Source of the DNA: Lysinibacillus_B sp042920265 | GTDB taxonomy: Bacteria > Bacillota > Bacilli > Bacillales_A > Planococcaceae | Length of the DNA: 64,000 nucleotides | Assembly: GCF_042920265.1 (NCBI RefSeq) | Contig: NZ_JBDQZI010000007.1 | Coordinates: 1-64,000, forward strand | Reading direction: 5' to 3' | Part shown: positions 33,844-43,224 of the stretch, piece by piece | How positions within the stretch are numbered: position 1 is the stretch's first letter | Layout of the letters: each line of letters opens with the position of its first letter | Program-made: the position numbers and the translations under genes | Notes under the pieces: model-generated | Databases searched by the model: none | What the model saw: the letters and a program-made list of their open reading frames with translations, nothing else | Told to the model about the DNA's origin: nothing

Positions 33844-34839
33844 ATGGAGCATGAGACAATTATTGCCACTCAAAGTGAGCAGTTAATTTTAAAAGCATGT
33901 CATTTTGGTGCATCCGATATTCATCTAGTTCCCACAAAAGAACAGTATTCCATTTTACTCCGCAAATTTGGAAAACTAATCGAAATGGGAACATTGCCAG
34001 ATGAAATGGGGATGCGGGTTATTTCATATCTTAAGTACTTATCTTCTCTTGATATTAGCGAAAAGCGCAAGCCACAAAGTGGAGCGTTTCAAAAAGAAAT
34101 TGAGCACAATATGTATGCTTTTCGTATATCTACTTTACCTTCTATATATGCAAAAGAAAGCGTCGTTGTACGTATATTACGGCAAAATGCAGCTTATCCA
34201 CTTGCGTCACTTTGTTTTCATCCTCAAACTGCTCATGTATTAACACAGCTTGTACATCATAGACAAGGCCTCCTATTAATTACCGGGGCAACTGGTTCAG
34301 GTAAAACGACAACTTTATATTCTTTAATTCGATATTGCCGGTCAACCCTTTCACGTCATGTCATTTCTTTAGAAGATCCTGTGGAAAGTAGCCAAGAAGA
34401 TTTATTGCAAATTCAAGTAAATGAGCGTGCGGGTGTTACATATGCCGCCGGATTAAAGGCCATTTTAAGACACTCGCCGGATGTTATTATGATTGGCGAA
34501 ATACGCGACCGTGAAACAGCACGGATTGCACTAGAAGCCGCATTAACGGGCCATCTTGTTATCTCAACCGTGCATGCAAAAGACACAGTCAATTGTTTAT
34601 ACCGTTTAATGGACTTAAGTCTTTCAATCGAAGAATTGAGACAAGCACTTGTAGGGATTGTAGCGCAAACATTAATTTATGTAGAGCAAAATGATGAGCG
34701 CAAGGCACTTTTCGAAATTTTGAGTGATACCGCTTTAGATGAAGCGATTACCGTCACAAAGAACGGGCGTGTGTATGAGTTAGCAAAAGAGCTAACGTTA
34801 GAAGCGCAAATATTGGAAATACACAGGTTGCATGTATAA
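33844..34839 (+). CDS. comGA: Competence pseudopilus ATPase ComGA
   Basis: The cytoplasmic secretion ATPase that drives assembly of the transformation pseudopilus. In the 331-residue protein, HFGASDIHLVP begins the N-terminal domain, Walker A is GATGSGKTTT near residue 146, the Asp box is SLEDPVE, Walker B is VIMIGEIRDRET near 216, and the His box is VISTVHAKD. The ATG at 33844 follows AGAGGTG; the frame extends upstream but lacks a ribosome site there. It overlaps comGB by 1 bp. Confidence 0.94.
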   Translation: MEHETIIATQSEQLILKACHFGASDIHLVPTKEQYSILLRKFGKLIEMGTLPDEMGMRVISYLKYLSSLDISEKRKPQSGAFQKEIEHNMYAFRISTLPSIYAKESVVVRILRQNAAYPLASLCFHPQTAHVLTQLVHHRQGLLLITGATGSGKTTTLYSLIRYCRSTLSRHVISLEDPVESSQEDLLQIQVNERAGVTYAAGLKAILRHSPDVIMIGEIRDRETARIALEAALTGHLVISTVHAKDTVNCLYRLMDLSLSIEELRQALVGIVAQTLIYVEQNDERKALFEILSDTALDEAITVTKNGRVYELAKELTLEAQILEIHRLHV

Positions 34840-35897
34840 TGCTGTCACAGTTGTTCGTATATTTTCGACAAAGTAATCGTATTCAAGTCATTCAGTTACC
34901 ACAGCTACTTAGTAGAACGAGTATATTGCTTGAAGAAGGTTATACATTTGCCGAGTGTATTGAAATGTTACTTCCTTATCATGTAAAAGACTATTCAAAA
35001 TGGAAATCAACATTTGAACAAGTATTTCAAGACGGTGTAGGACCGACTACTATATTTGCGTTAATGGGTATGAAGCGGCAATATCTTTTATCAATTGAAT
35101 TAGCTGAAATGACAGGAAATCTGCCACAAACGTTAGCGATTGTAGGTAATCAAGTACAGTTTGCCGAAGAAATCAAACAGCGAGTAGCGAAATTGCTTGT
35201 TTACCCAGTCGTTCTATTTATGTTAATCATTGGTTTATTTATTGTGTTTCGTCTCAAGTTTTTGCCTAATATACAGCAAATGATGTATACGCGTGTTGGT
35301 TATAGTAATACATCGAGTATTCAGTGGTCTAAATTTTTCTTACACATGCCAGATTATATTATCGTACTAATGGTGTTGCTTATTGGATCGCTTGTCTTAA
35401 GTATGGCGTACGTTAGCCGAAAGCGAATTGATTTACAATTAGCCTTGTTATTAAAACTACCGTTTATTCGCTATTATTGGCGTTTATTAATGACAAGGCA
35501 GTTTTCAAGAACGCTTGGTGAATTGTTGTTAACGGGCTTTTCATTGCAGGCCGCGTTAGAACATTTAATGACACAACCTCACCAAAAGCAACTAGCGTAT
35601 ATAGCCTCAGTTATTCAACAGAGGGTAATATATGGCGATGCGTTATCTCAAGCAGTTCTTTTATCGAACTTTTTTTATCCGAAATTTCATCATTTTATCG
35701 CACATGGTGAACAGAGTGGGCTTCTTGGGCGCGAGCTTATTTTGTATGTGGAACTATTAGATAGTAAGTTGCAAAATGGAATTAAAATGATAACGAAAAT
35801 CGTTCAGCCAATGTTATTTATCATTATTGCCATTTGTATTGTTGCAGCATATTTAAGTATTTTACTACCTATGTACAATATGTTGGATGTCATATAG
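34839..35897 (+). CDS. comGB: Competence pseudopilus membrane protein ComGB
   Basis: The platform protein of the pseudopilus, a GspF/PilC relative of 352 residues. Two T2SSF domains are visible, each ending in membrane helices: LLVYPVVLFMLIIGLFIVFRLKFLPNI near residue 127 and KIVQPMLFIIIAICIVAAYLSILLPMY near the end. LLSRTSILLEEGYTFAECIEML is the typical opening. Its start overlaps the comGA stop. Confidence 0.93.
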   Translation: MLSQLFVYFRQSNRIQVIQLPQLLSRTSILLEEGYTFAECIEMLLPYHVKDYSKWKSTFEQVFQDGVGPTTIFALMGMKRQYLLSIELAEMTGNLPQTLAIVGNQVQFAEEIKQRVAKLLVYPVVLFMLIIGLFIVFRLKFLPNIQQMMYTRVGYSNTSSIQWSKFFLHMPDYIIVLMVLLIGSLVLSMAYVSRKRIDLQLALLLKLPFIRYYWRLLMTRQFSRTLGELLLTGFSLQAALEHLMTQPHQKQLAYIASVIQQRVIYGDALSQAVLLSNFFYPKFHHFIAHGEQSGLLGRELILYVELLDSKLQNGIKMITKIVQPMLFIIIAICIVAAYLSILLPMYNMLDVI

Positions 35898-35908
35898 GAG
35901 GATTCAAG

Positions 35909-36220
35909 ATGTTAAATAATAAAGGGTTTACTTTAATCGAGATGTTAATTGTATTGCTCATTATTTCGGTCCTTATTTTAGTCACCATCCCAAATGTCAC
36001 GAAGCATTTTGCGACGATTGACGAAAAAGGGTGTAGTGCGTATGTTTCTATGGTTCAAGGACAAGTAGAGGCATATAAAATCGATACGATGAAATACCCG
36101 ACGGTGTCTCAGTTAATCGATGAAGGCTATATTTCAACTGAGGAAGCAAAATGTCCAAGTGGTGAAAAAATACTAATAGAGACAGATGGGAAGGTGATTG
36201 TAGAAGGGGGAACACCGTGA
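35909..36220 (+). CDS. comGC: Major pseudopilin ComGC
   Basis: The main subunit of the transformation pseudopilus. In 103 residues, the short leader MLNNKG is followed by FTLIEMLIVLLIISVLILVTIPNV, the class III prepilin signal with cleavage after Gly by ComC and the conserved Glu at +5. Two Cys (GCSAY and AKCPSG) can form the intramolecular disulfide known for ComGC. GGAGGA precedes the ATG. Confidence 0.94.
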   Translation: MLNNKGFTLIEMLIVLLIISVLILVTIPNVTKHFATIDEKGCSAYVSMVQGQVEAYKIDTMKYPTVSQLIDEGYISTEEAKCPSGEKILIETDGKVIVEGGTP

Positions 36221-36648
36221 TTCGCCAACAATGTGGTTTTACATTAGTTGAGACGCTCATTGTTTTGGTGATTTTCAGTGTACTAACAACAGTAGTCATT
36301 TCTTTTTCCTATCATCACTTAAAAGTAAATCAATACGAACAAGCGATTGAAAGGTTTCGATTAACCTTGCACCTTGCCCAGTTAACAGCGCAACAACAAA
36401 AGAAGGAAGTAAGTGTTTATGCCCTGCATTATAAAGAAGTAGGGTCAAATATGTCGTACCAAGATTATCGATTGAACTGGGTGACACCTGAAGGAATGAC
36501 GATTCACATTCATACAAATAATCAGCGCATTGAATTTAATGTAAAAGGGCATGTGAAAGAATTAGGGAAAGTAGAATTTATCACCCCTCAAAAAAGTAGG
36601 AAGTACAGCATAAATTTGTCGAAAGGTAGGTTGCGCTTAATTGAATGA
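36217..36648 (+). CDS. comGD: Minor pseudopilin ComGD
   Basis: A 143-residue minor pseudopilin: QCGFTLVETLIVLVIFSVLTTVV carries the prepilin processing site after Gly and the +5 Glu. The rest is a soluble domain with beta strands. It starts at a GTG overlapping the comGC stop by 4 bp, so translation is coupled. Confidence 0.9.
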   Translation: MIRQQCGFTLVETLIVLVIFSVLTTVVISFSYHHLKVNQYEQAIERFRLTLHLAQLTAQQQKKEVSVYALHYKEVGSNMSYQDYRLNWVTPEGMTIHIHTNNQRIEFNVKGHVKELGKVEFITPQKSRKYSINLSKGRLRLIE

Positions 36649-36979
36649 ACAAGGTATGACATTAATCGAGACGATTTTAAGTATAGCGATATTATCACTA
36701 CTTGCCATGACCTTGATACCTTTTGCCAATCAGCTACAAAGTCGAGTTTTCGATCAAAAAATAGCGTATTATGCGAGTGAAGTAGCTTATAACGGCGTAA
36801 AACAAGTGGTAACAACAGGCGTGACACAAGGTACGATAACCATTGAGAATCTGGACTATAATTGGCGTTATGAGCATGGTGAGATTTGTGTTGAATATTC
36901 CAATTGGAAGGGGCCACAGTTAATGTGTATCAAATCGGACGGAATAATCGAAGAAGCGAAGATGGCTTTACATTTATAG
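36641..36979 (+). CDS. comGE: Minor pseudopilin ComGE
   Basis: A 112-residue pseudopilin-like protein starting NEQGMTLIETILSIAILSLLAMTLIPF, with the processing Gly and +5 Glu. The TTG start at 36641 overlaps comGD by 8 bp. Named from position and prepilin signal, since ComGE sequences diverge strongly. Confidence 0.82.
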   Translation: MNEQGMTLIETILSIAILSLLAMTLIPFANQLQSRVFDQKIAYYASEVAYNGVKQVVTTGVTQGTITIENLDYNWRYEHGEICVEYSNWKGPQLMCIKSDGIIEEAKMALHL

Positions 36980-37377
36980 AAGCACTGTTACATTTACTAC
37001 TCTTTGTTGTATTTGCACATCTTATCTATTTTTTAGTGATGGAATTTAACGAATTATCCGGCATGCAACAAAAAAGAATAGAGGCAGATTGGGAAATAGG
37101 TGTTACGGATATTAGTCACTATTTGCCCTATGATAGCGTAGTGACTGTATCAACAGATGGCTTAACTGTGAACGTGACAACACCTCATCACACATACAAT
37201 CTTCGTTTTTTAAATAATACTTTATGGAAACGTCAAAAGAGTGGGAATGAAACATTGTTAACAGGTGTAAAAAATGCCACATTCTTTTTAGATGACAATA
37301 AGTTAGTGTTAAAGGCACAGCTAGAATCAGGTGTGGAGAAGGAGCGGATATTTATTGTGGTACAATCTGCGGAATGA
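36925..37377 (+). CDS. comGF: Minor pseudopilin-like ComGF
   Basis: A protein of about 150 residues with a prepilin-like segment EDGFTFIEALLHLLLFVVFAHLIYFL and the ComGF domain pattern (QKRIEADWEIGVTDISHYL, LRFLNNTLWKRQKSGNETLLTGVKNATF). Start choice is uncertain: the GTG at 36925 lies about 12 bp after AAGGGG and overlaps comGE by 55 bp. Confidence 0.8.
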   Translation: MYQIGRNNRRSEDGFTFIEALLHLLLFVVFAHLIYFLVMEFNELSGMQQKRIEADWEIGVTDISHYLPYDSVVTVSTDGLTVNVTTPHHTYNLRFLNNTLWKRQKSGNETLLTGVKNATFFLDDNKLVLKAQLESGVEKERIFIVVQSAE

Positions 37378-37546
37378 ATATGGCGCACTTTTTCCGATTA
37401 CTATTGTTTTATTATTTTTGTTGACAAGTGCTTGTGTTACGTATGCAGTCACATTTCAAATGGAAATAAAAATTTATAACACATTGGAATTGTCGAATGT
37501 TCGTGCTACGATTGATATACTAAATGTATTAATCCATGAGTTATAA
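37355..37546 (+). CDS. comGG: Short ComGG-like protein
   Basis: A 63-residue protein starting with a TTG after GAAGGAG, overlapping the end of comGF. NEYGALFPITIVLLFLLTSACVTYAVTFQMEIKIY is the membrane segment of ComGG, without a normal prepilin cleavage site as known for ComGG. At 63 residues it is about half the length of the B. subtilis protein, ending LIHEL; either a shorter lineage form or a truncation. Confidence 0.7.
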   Translation: MWYNLRNEYGALFPITIVLLFLLTSACVTYAVTFQMEIKIYNTLELSNVRATIDILNVLIHEL

Positions 37547-37575
37547 TTTTTGAAGTGATAAAGAAGGTGATTGGC

Positions 37576-38088
37576 GTGCGGAAAATTTATTTAGTAGGTT
37601 TTATGGGATGTGGAAAAAGTGCTATTGGCCGACGATTAAGTTACTTTTTAAAAATGCCCTACTACGATATGGATCATGAAATCGTTCGACAGCAAGGGAT
37701 GACGATTCCTGAAATTTTTGAAAAATACGGAGAGGAACGGTTTCGTGAGATTGAAACGGAATTTCTACAAAATTTTCGTAACGAGGCATGTATTATCGCA
37801 ACGGGTGGAGGAGTAGCGATGAAGGAAGAAAATCGCCGAATTATGCGAAGATCAGGATTAGTTTTTTTTCTCGATGCTACCTTTGAAGATATTTATGTTC
37901 GAATTCGTAATGATCAAAATCGCCCGATTGTGCAACGTTCTTCAAAAGAAGAATTACATGAGCTGTATCAAAATAGGAGAAAATATTATAGAGAAGTGGG
38001 GCACATTCAAGTATTAACAGAAAATCGGTCAATTCGACAAATTGTTGAATATATCGGGTTTCAAGTGAATCGTTTGAAAGGCGAATGA
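37576..38088 (+). CDS. aroK: Shikimate kinase
   Basis: Phosphorylates shikimate in the aromatic amino acid pathway. In the 170-residue protein, GFMGCGKSAIGRRL near residue 8 is Walker A, DMDHEIVRQQGMTIPEIFEKYGEERFREIE holds the shikimate-binding Asp and Arg, TGGGVAMKEENR is the Walker B region, and RNDQNRPIV is the lid. The GTG at 37576 follows AAGAAGGTGAT. It follows the comG operon closely and may share its transcript. Confidence 0.92.
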   Translation: MRKIYLVGFMGCGKSAIGRRLSYFLKMPYYDMDHEIVRQQGMTIPEIFEKYGEERFREIETEFLQNFRNEACIIATGGGVAMKEENRRIMRRSGLVFFLDATFEDIYVRIRNDQNRPIVQRSSKEELHELYQNRRKYYREVGHIQVLTENRSIRQIVEYIGFQVNRLKGE

Positions 38089-38218
38089 ATTTTTGTTAAA
38101 GAAAAATAATGTTCGCCTTTAGATGTTTTTTAAAAAAAGATTGCCTTTTCATCAGTTAAAATGTTAGGATATGGCTAAGAACGTCTAGATAAACACGAAT
38201 GTTGAATAGTAGGCGGAT

Positions 38219-38443
38219 GAGTGTACGGGGAGAGAACGTGAAGTGGCGTCGCCGAAGGAGCAAGTAGCAAGGGCTATGAATCTCTCAGGCAAAAAGACTC
38301 GTACAGGACGCATCTCTGGAGAGCGCCGGAAAGCCGGCCACCAAAGGGGAAAGCCTATGTATGTGGTGTGAAGCCAATAATAGGTGATACTTTCAGGTGC
38401 AAGGACAGAGAATTCCGATTAACGGGATTCGTCTGTCCTTTTT
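38219..38443 (+). promoter_or_regulatory. Tandem glycine riboswitch upstream of gcvT
   Basis: Two glycine aptamers in series. The first has ACGGGGAGAGAACG, CGCCGAAGGAGCAAG and AATCTCTCAGGCAAAA, and the second begins at the CATCTCTGGAGAGCGCC stretch near 38311 with CCGGCCACCAAAGGGGAAAG and ACTTTCAGGTGCAAGGACAGAG. An expression-platform terminator follows: GGACAGA with TCTGTCC and TTTTTT (about 38402-38443). Glycine binding should switch on the cleavage operon 153 bp downstream. Confidence 0.93.
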
Positions 38444-38596
38444 TAGTGGCTAAAAAGTATCAATTTTAAAGGAATCCGCATATAGAAAGGACATCATCTC
38501 CACTTCCTTTTTATGGAGATGTGTCTTTCTAATATTAAACCATTCGTACTATGTGTTGAATGAATTTGAAAAATACAGGATTGCAGGAGGGGTTTT

Positions 38597-39682
38597 ATGA
38601 GTAACTTAAAGCGCACACCGCTATTTGATGCTTATAGTAAATACGGTGGAAAAACAATTGATTTTGGCGGTTGGGAATTACCTGTACAGTTTTCTTCGAT
38701 TAAAGAGGAGCATGATGCAGTACGTAATCGCGCTGGTTTATTCGATGTATCGCATATGGGGGAGATTTTTGTAGAAGGCCCAGATGCACAAGCCTTTTTA
38801 CAAAAGCTATTATCAAACGATATTTCTAAAATTCAAATAGGTGGAGCGCAGTATAGTGCAATGTGTTATGAATCTGGTGGCGTTGTCGATGATTTATTAA
38901 CATATCGTTTAGATGAAAATCGTTACCTGTTATGTGTCAATGCAGCAAACATCGAAAAAGATTATGACTGGATGGTAGCACAACAATTTGGCGATGTTAC
39001 CATTACAAATCAATCGAATAGCTATGCACAAATTGCGTTACAAGGTCCTTTAGCAGAGGAAGTATTACAACAGTTAACGTCAGAAAACTTAAGCGATATC
39101 AAATATTTTAAGTTTAAAGAAAATGTTGAAATTGCAGGTCACCCAGTGCTTGTATCACGTAGTGGCTATACAGGTGAAGATGGATTTGAACTATACGGTA
39201 CGCCAGAAGCGATTATTGCTTTATGGGATAAAATTTTAGCAGATGAGCGCGTTGTACCAGCAGGACTTGGAGCGCGTGATACACTGCGTTTTGAGACGTG
39301 TTTACCGCTTTACGGACAGGAATTGTCAAAGGATATTTCACCACTTGAAGCAGGGATTGGCTTTGCAGTGAAGCTAAATACCGATTTCATTGGTCGAGAT
39401 GCGCTGGCAAAACAAAAAGAAGAAGGCTTATCTCGTAAAGTAGTCGGAATTGAAATGGTTGGTAAGGGGATTCCGCGTCATGGCTATAAAGTGTTGAAAG
39501 ACGGAACGGAGATTGGTGAAGTGACAACGGGAACACAATCACCGATGACAAAACGCAATATCGGTCTAGCCTTAATAGACACAAAATTCACTGAAATCGG
39601 CACAGCATTAGAAATCGAAATTCGTGGCAAATTAGTTCCAGCAGTTGTGGTTGAAACACCGTTTTATAAACGAACAAAATAA
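38597..39682 (+). CDS. gcvT: Glycine cleavage system T protein (aminomethyltransferase)
   Basis: The T protein takes the aminomethyl group from the lipoylated H protein and gives 5,10-methylene-THF and ammonia. The 361-residue protein has the typical FGGWELPVQF, AGLFDVSHMGEI, SRSGYTGEDGFELY near residue 190 and GLGARDTLRFE near 223 folate-binding segments. GCAGGAGGGG precedes the ATG. It is the first gene under the glycine riboswitch. Confidence 0.96.
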   Translation: MSNLKRTPLFDAYSKYGGKTIDFGGWELPVQFSSIKEEHDAVRNRAGLFDVSHMGEIFVEGPDAQAFLQKLLSNDISKIQIGGAQYSAMCYESGGVVDDLLTYRLDENRYLLCVNAANIEKDYDWMVAQQFGDVTITNQSNSYAQIALQGPLAEEVLQQLTSENLSDIKYFKFKENVEIAGHPVLVSRSGYTGEDGFELYGTPEAIIALWDKILADERVVPAGLGARDTLRFETCLPLYGQELSKDISPLEAGIGFAVKLNTDFIGRDALAKQKEEGLSRKVVGIEMVGKGIPRHGYKVLKDGTEIGEVTTGTQSPMTKRNIGLALIDTKFTEIGTALEIEIRGKLVPAVVVETPFYKRTK

Positions 39683-39700
39683 TTGAAAAGAGGGTCAAAC

Positions 39701-41044
39701 ATGAAACATCGTTATTTACCAATGACGGAACAAGATCAAAAAGAAATGTTAGAAACGATTGGCGTTTCTTCGATCGATGAGCTATTTTCTGATATTCCAG
39801 AAAAAGTGCGCTTCCAAGGGCTTTACAATATTAAAGAGGCAAAATCTGAAGCTGCTTTAATGAAAGAGTTATCGCAGCTTGCGGCTAAAAATGCAGATAC
39901 GGCAAGTAACGTATCATTTTTAGGTGCAGGTGTTTACAACCACTATAAACCAGTGATCGTAGACCATGTCATTTCTCGTTCAGAGTTTTATACAGCATAT
40001 ACACCATATCAACCAGAAATTTCACAAGGGGAGCTACAAGCCATTTTTGAGTTCCAAACAATGATTGCAGAGCTTACAGGTATGGACCTTGCGAACTCTT
40101 CTATGTATGACGGTGGTACCGCTTTAGCGGAAGCGGGTATGCTTGCTGCTGGCCATACAAAACGTAAAAAAATTCTTGTCTCTGGTGCTGTTCATCCAGA
40201 ATATAAAGATGTTGTGACAACATATGCAGACGGTCAATCAATAGAAGTAGTCACTGTGCCGACAAAAGATGGTGTAACGGATATTGAAGCATTAAAAGGT
40301 TTAGTAGATGACCAAACGGCTGCTGTCATTGTGCAATATCCTAACTTCTTCGGTCAAATCGAAGACATTCAAACAATTGGTAACATTACACACGAACAAA
40401 AGGCATTAATGGTTGTGTCAGCAAACCCATTAGCTCTTGGCGTACTTACACCTCCAGGAAAACTAGGTGCAGATATTGTAACAGGAGATGCACAAGTATT
40501 CGGTATTGCCGAAGCGTTCGGCGGCCCACACTGTGGTTTCTTTGCCGTCACAACAAAATTAATGCGTAAAGTACCAGGGCGTCTTGTAGGTGAAACAGTG
40601 GATCAAGAAGGACGTCGCGGCTACGTACTCACATTACAAGCACGTGAGCAACATATCCGTCGTGACAAAGCGACGTCTAATATTTGTTCAAACCAAGCGT
40701 TACTTGCACTTGCTGCATCTGTAGCCATGACAGCACTTGGGAAGCAAGGCGTACAAGAAATGGCGAAGCAGAATATTGTCAAAACACGCTATGCGAAAAA
40801 TGCGTTTGAGGCAGCTGGCTTTACTGTACCATTCCAAGGTGCACACTTTAACGAAATCGTTGTCAAAACAAATAAATGTGTGACACAAATCAACAAAGGC
40901 TTAATCGAAAAGGGTATTATCGGTGGCTTTGATTTAGGTCGCGTATATCCTGAGCTTGAAAATCATGCATTAATCGCTGTAACTGAACTACGCACAAAAG
41001 AAGAAATTGATGCGTTAGTAGCGGAAATGGGGGCATTACAATGA
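39701..41044 (+). CDS. gcvPA: Glycine dehydrogenase (decarboxylating) subunit 1
   Basis: The alpha subunit of the split P protein, 447 residues. MKHRYLPMTEQDQKEMLETIG opens the fold, FLGAGVYNHYKP and YTPYQPEISQGELQAIFEFQ are P-protein signatures, and AFGGPHCGFFA lies near residue 279. The PLP lysine is carried by the partner subunit. The ATG at 39701 follows AGAGGGTC. It ends overlapping gcvPB by 4 bp. Confidence 0.96.
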   Translation: MKHRYLPMTEQDQKEMLETIGVSSIDELFSDIPEKVRFQGLYNIKEAKSEAALMKELSQLAAKNADTASNVSFLGAGVYNHYKPVIVDHVISRSEFYTAYTPYQPEISQGELQAIFEFQTMIAELTGMDLANSSMYDGGTALAEAGMLAAGHTKRKKILVSGAVHPEYKDVVTTYADGQSIEVVTVPTKDGVTDIEALKGLVDDQTAAVIVQYPNFFGQIEDIQTIGNITHEQKALMVVSANPLALGVLTPPGKLGADIVTGDAQVFGIAEAFGGPHCGFFAVTTKLMRKVPGRLVGETVDQEGRRGYVLTLQAREQHIRRDKATSNICSNQALLALAASVAMTALGKQGVQEMAKQNIVKTRYAKNAFEAAGFTVPFQGAHFNEIVVKTNKCVTQINKGLIEKGIIGGFDLGRVYPELENHALIAVTELRTKEEIDALVAEMGALQ

Positions 41045-42504
41045 GTCACGAAAACCAACCATTAATTTTTGAATTAACGAAAGAAGGTCGTGTAGGCTAT
41101 GCACTAGAGCCTTTAGATGTACCTGATGTTGATCTTGCTGAATTATTACCAGCGGGCTATGTTCGTGAAGAAGCAGCAGAATTACCAGAAGTAGCAGAGT
41201 TAGATATTATGCGCCATTATACAGCGCTTTCTCGCCGTAACCACGGGGTGGATTCAGGTTTCTATCCACTTGGCTCTTGTACAATGAAATACAATCCAAA
41301 AATTAACGAAGCTGTAGCACGTTTCTCAGGTTTTGCGAACGTGCATCCACTACAAGATGAAGAAACAGCACAAGGCGCAATGGAGCTTTTATACGATTTA
41401 CAAACATCACTTGTTGAAATTACAGGGATGGATGAAGTGACGTTGCAACCAGCCGCTGGTGCACATGGTGAATGGACAGCACTTATGATGATCCGCGCAT
41501 TCCACGAAGCAAATGGTGAAGGGCATCGTAATAAAGTCATCGTACCAGACTCAGCACACGGCACAAACCCAGCATCCGCTACAGTAGCAGGCTTTGAAAC
41601 CATTACAGTTCAGTCGAATGAAGATGGCTTAGTGGACTTAGAGGATTTACGTCGTGTTGTAGGTCCTGATACAGCAGCGCTTATGTTAACAAACCCTAAT
41701 ACACTTGGCTTATTTGAAGAAAATATTTTAGAAATGGCCAATATTATTCACGAAGTTGGCGGTAAGGTGTATTATGATGGCGCGAACTTAAATGCGGTAA
41801 TGTCAAAAGCACGTCCTGGCGATATGGGCTTTGACTGTGTACACTTAAATTTACACAAAACATTCACAGGTCCACACGGTGGCGGTGGTCCAGGTTCTGG
41901 TCCAGTAGGGGTTAAAGCCGACTTAATTCCGTTCCTACCAAAACCAGTACTTGTGAAAACAGAAGAGGGGAAATTCCACTTTGACTACAACCGTCCGCAA
42001 TCAATCGGTCGCGTGAAGCCTTACTATGGTAACTTTGGTATTAACGTGCGTGCATACACGTATATCCGTACAATGGGCCCAGATGGCTTAAAGAAAGTAA
42101 CAGAATATGCGGTATTAAATGCAAACTATATGATGCGTCGTCTAGAAGCATATTATGACTTACCATATAATCGTCACTGTAAACATGAGTTTGTGTTATC
42201 AGGCCGTCGTCAGAAAAAGCTTGGTGTGCGTACATTAGATATTGCAAAACGTCTGCTTGACTTTGGCTATCATCCACCAACAGTGTACTTCCCGTTAAAT
42301 GTAGAGGAAGGTATTATGATTGAGCCAACGGAAACGGAATCAAAGGAAACATTAGATGCATTTTGTGATGCGATGATTCAAATTGCACGTGAGGTAGAAG
42401 AGAACCCAGAAATCGTTCAAGAAGCACCACATACGACAGTTGTGTCACGTCTTGATGAGACTCGTGCAGCACGTACACCCGTACTTCGTTATACAAAGCA
42501 ATAA
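41041..42504 (+). CDS. gcvPB: Glycine dehydrogenase (decarboxylating) subunit 2
   Basis: The beta subunit of the P protein, 487 residues, which holds the cofactor: HLNLHKTFTGPHGGGGPGSGPVGV near residue 270 contains the PLP-binding Lys. FYPLGSCTMKYNPK and PAAGAHGEWTALMMIRAFHE are conserved. The PA/PB pair decarboxylates glycine and loads the methylamine onto lipoyl-H protein; gcvH and lpd are not in the window. The lipoyl gene lipM nearby fits this need. Confidence 0.96.
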   Translation: MSHENQPLIFELTKEGRVGYALEPLDVPDVDLAELLPAGYVREEAAELPEVAELDIMRHYTALSRRNHGVDSGFYPLGSCTMKYNPKINEAVARFSGFANVHPLQDEETAQGAMELLYDLQTSLVEITGMDEVTLQPAAGAHGEWTALMMIRAFHEANGEGHRNKVIVPDSAHGTNPASATVAGFETITVQSNEDGLVDLEDLRRVVGPDTAALMLTNPNTLGLFEENILEMANIIHEVGGKVYYDGANLNAVMSKARPGDMGFDCVHLNLHKTFTGPHGGGGPGSGPVGVKADLIPFLPKPVLVKTEEGKFHFDYNRPQSIGRVKPYYGNFGINVRAYTYIRTMGPDGLKKVTEYAVLNANYMMRRLEAYYDLPYNRHCKHEFVLSGRRQKKLGVRTLDIAKRLLDFGYHPPTVYFPLNVEEGIMIEPTETESKETLDAFCDAMIQIAREVEENPEIVQEAPHTTVVSRLDETRAARTPVLRYTKQ

Positions 42505-42506
42505 TA

Positions 42507-42540
42507 CTAAAACCGCACAGAGTACTCTGTGCGGTTTATT
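42507..42540 (+). terminator. Terminator of the gcv operon
   Basis: AAACCGCACAGAG pairs perfectly with CTCTGTGCGGTTT around a 2- to 4-nt loop, 3 bp after gcvPB. Confidence 0.8.
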
Positions 42541-42742
42541 CCGTGTATTGGCAATCCATCTTTTATCTGGTTGTTCGACCTCTTACACCTTATCTATATA
42601 ATAGGAAGAAACTCCAAAACAAAAAAGTTTTAAACTAAAATTACATAATCACTTTTCGTATTTTTGTACCAATGTACTTGGTTACATGTTAAAATTGCTT
42701 TTGCTATAAAATAAGAAAGCCCCCGAAATTGGGAGCTTAGGA

Positions 42743-43129
42743 TTATGCTTTAGATTTGACTTTACCAGTCCAAGTTTTGAAACCACCTTGTAATTGGTAA
42801 ATTTGATTACAGCCTTTTTTCTTTAGCATTAAAGCAGCACGTGCACTTCGACCTGTATTTTGGCAGTATAAATATACTGGTAAGTCTGATCGAATCTCTT
42901 TATGACGTTGGTTTAGTTGCGTCATGGGAATGTTACGCGCACCTAGGATATGTCCTGCTTCAAATTCTTTTGGGTCACGCAAGTCAATCAGTTGTGCTTT
43001 ACGATAGCCTTGTATAAACTGTTCTTGTGTTAAATTTGTTACGGCCTTTTTCAAACGGAATGAATTAATCAGTACGTAAGCAATGATCACACCTAGGATA
43101 ATGGCGATTGTAATAAATACTTGTTGCAC
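42743..43129 (-). CDS. yqhL: Membrane-anchored rhodanese-like protein, YqhL type
   Basis: A 128-residue protein with an N-terminal membrane segment (FITIAIILGVIIAYVLINSF) and one cytoplasmic rhodanese domain: LIDLRDPKEFEAGHILGARNIPM, then YLYCQNTGRSARAA with the active-site Cys near residue 89 and LQGGFKTW. It transfers sulfane sulfur in relatives; the acceptor is unknown. Divergent from lipM, as in B. subtilis. Confidence 0.9.
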   Translation of the reverse strand: MQQVFITIAIILGVIIAYVLINSFRLKKAVTNLTQEQFIQGYRKAQLIDLRDPKEFEAGHILGARNIPMTQLNQRHKEIRSDLPVYLYCQNTGRSARAALMLKKKGCNQIYQLQGGFKTWTGKVKSKA

Positions 43130-43224
43130 GTTAAAATTTCTCCTTTCTATCTATCAGATATATTATAAAAGAGAACGGGGCATACGTCGAGTAAGTTTAC
43201 TAAATACTTTCATGGAGGCACATT

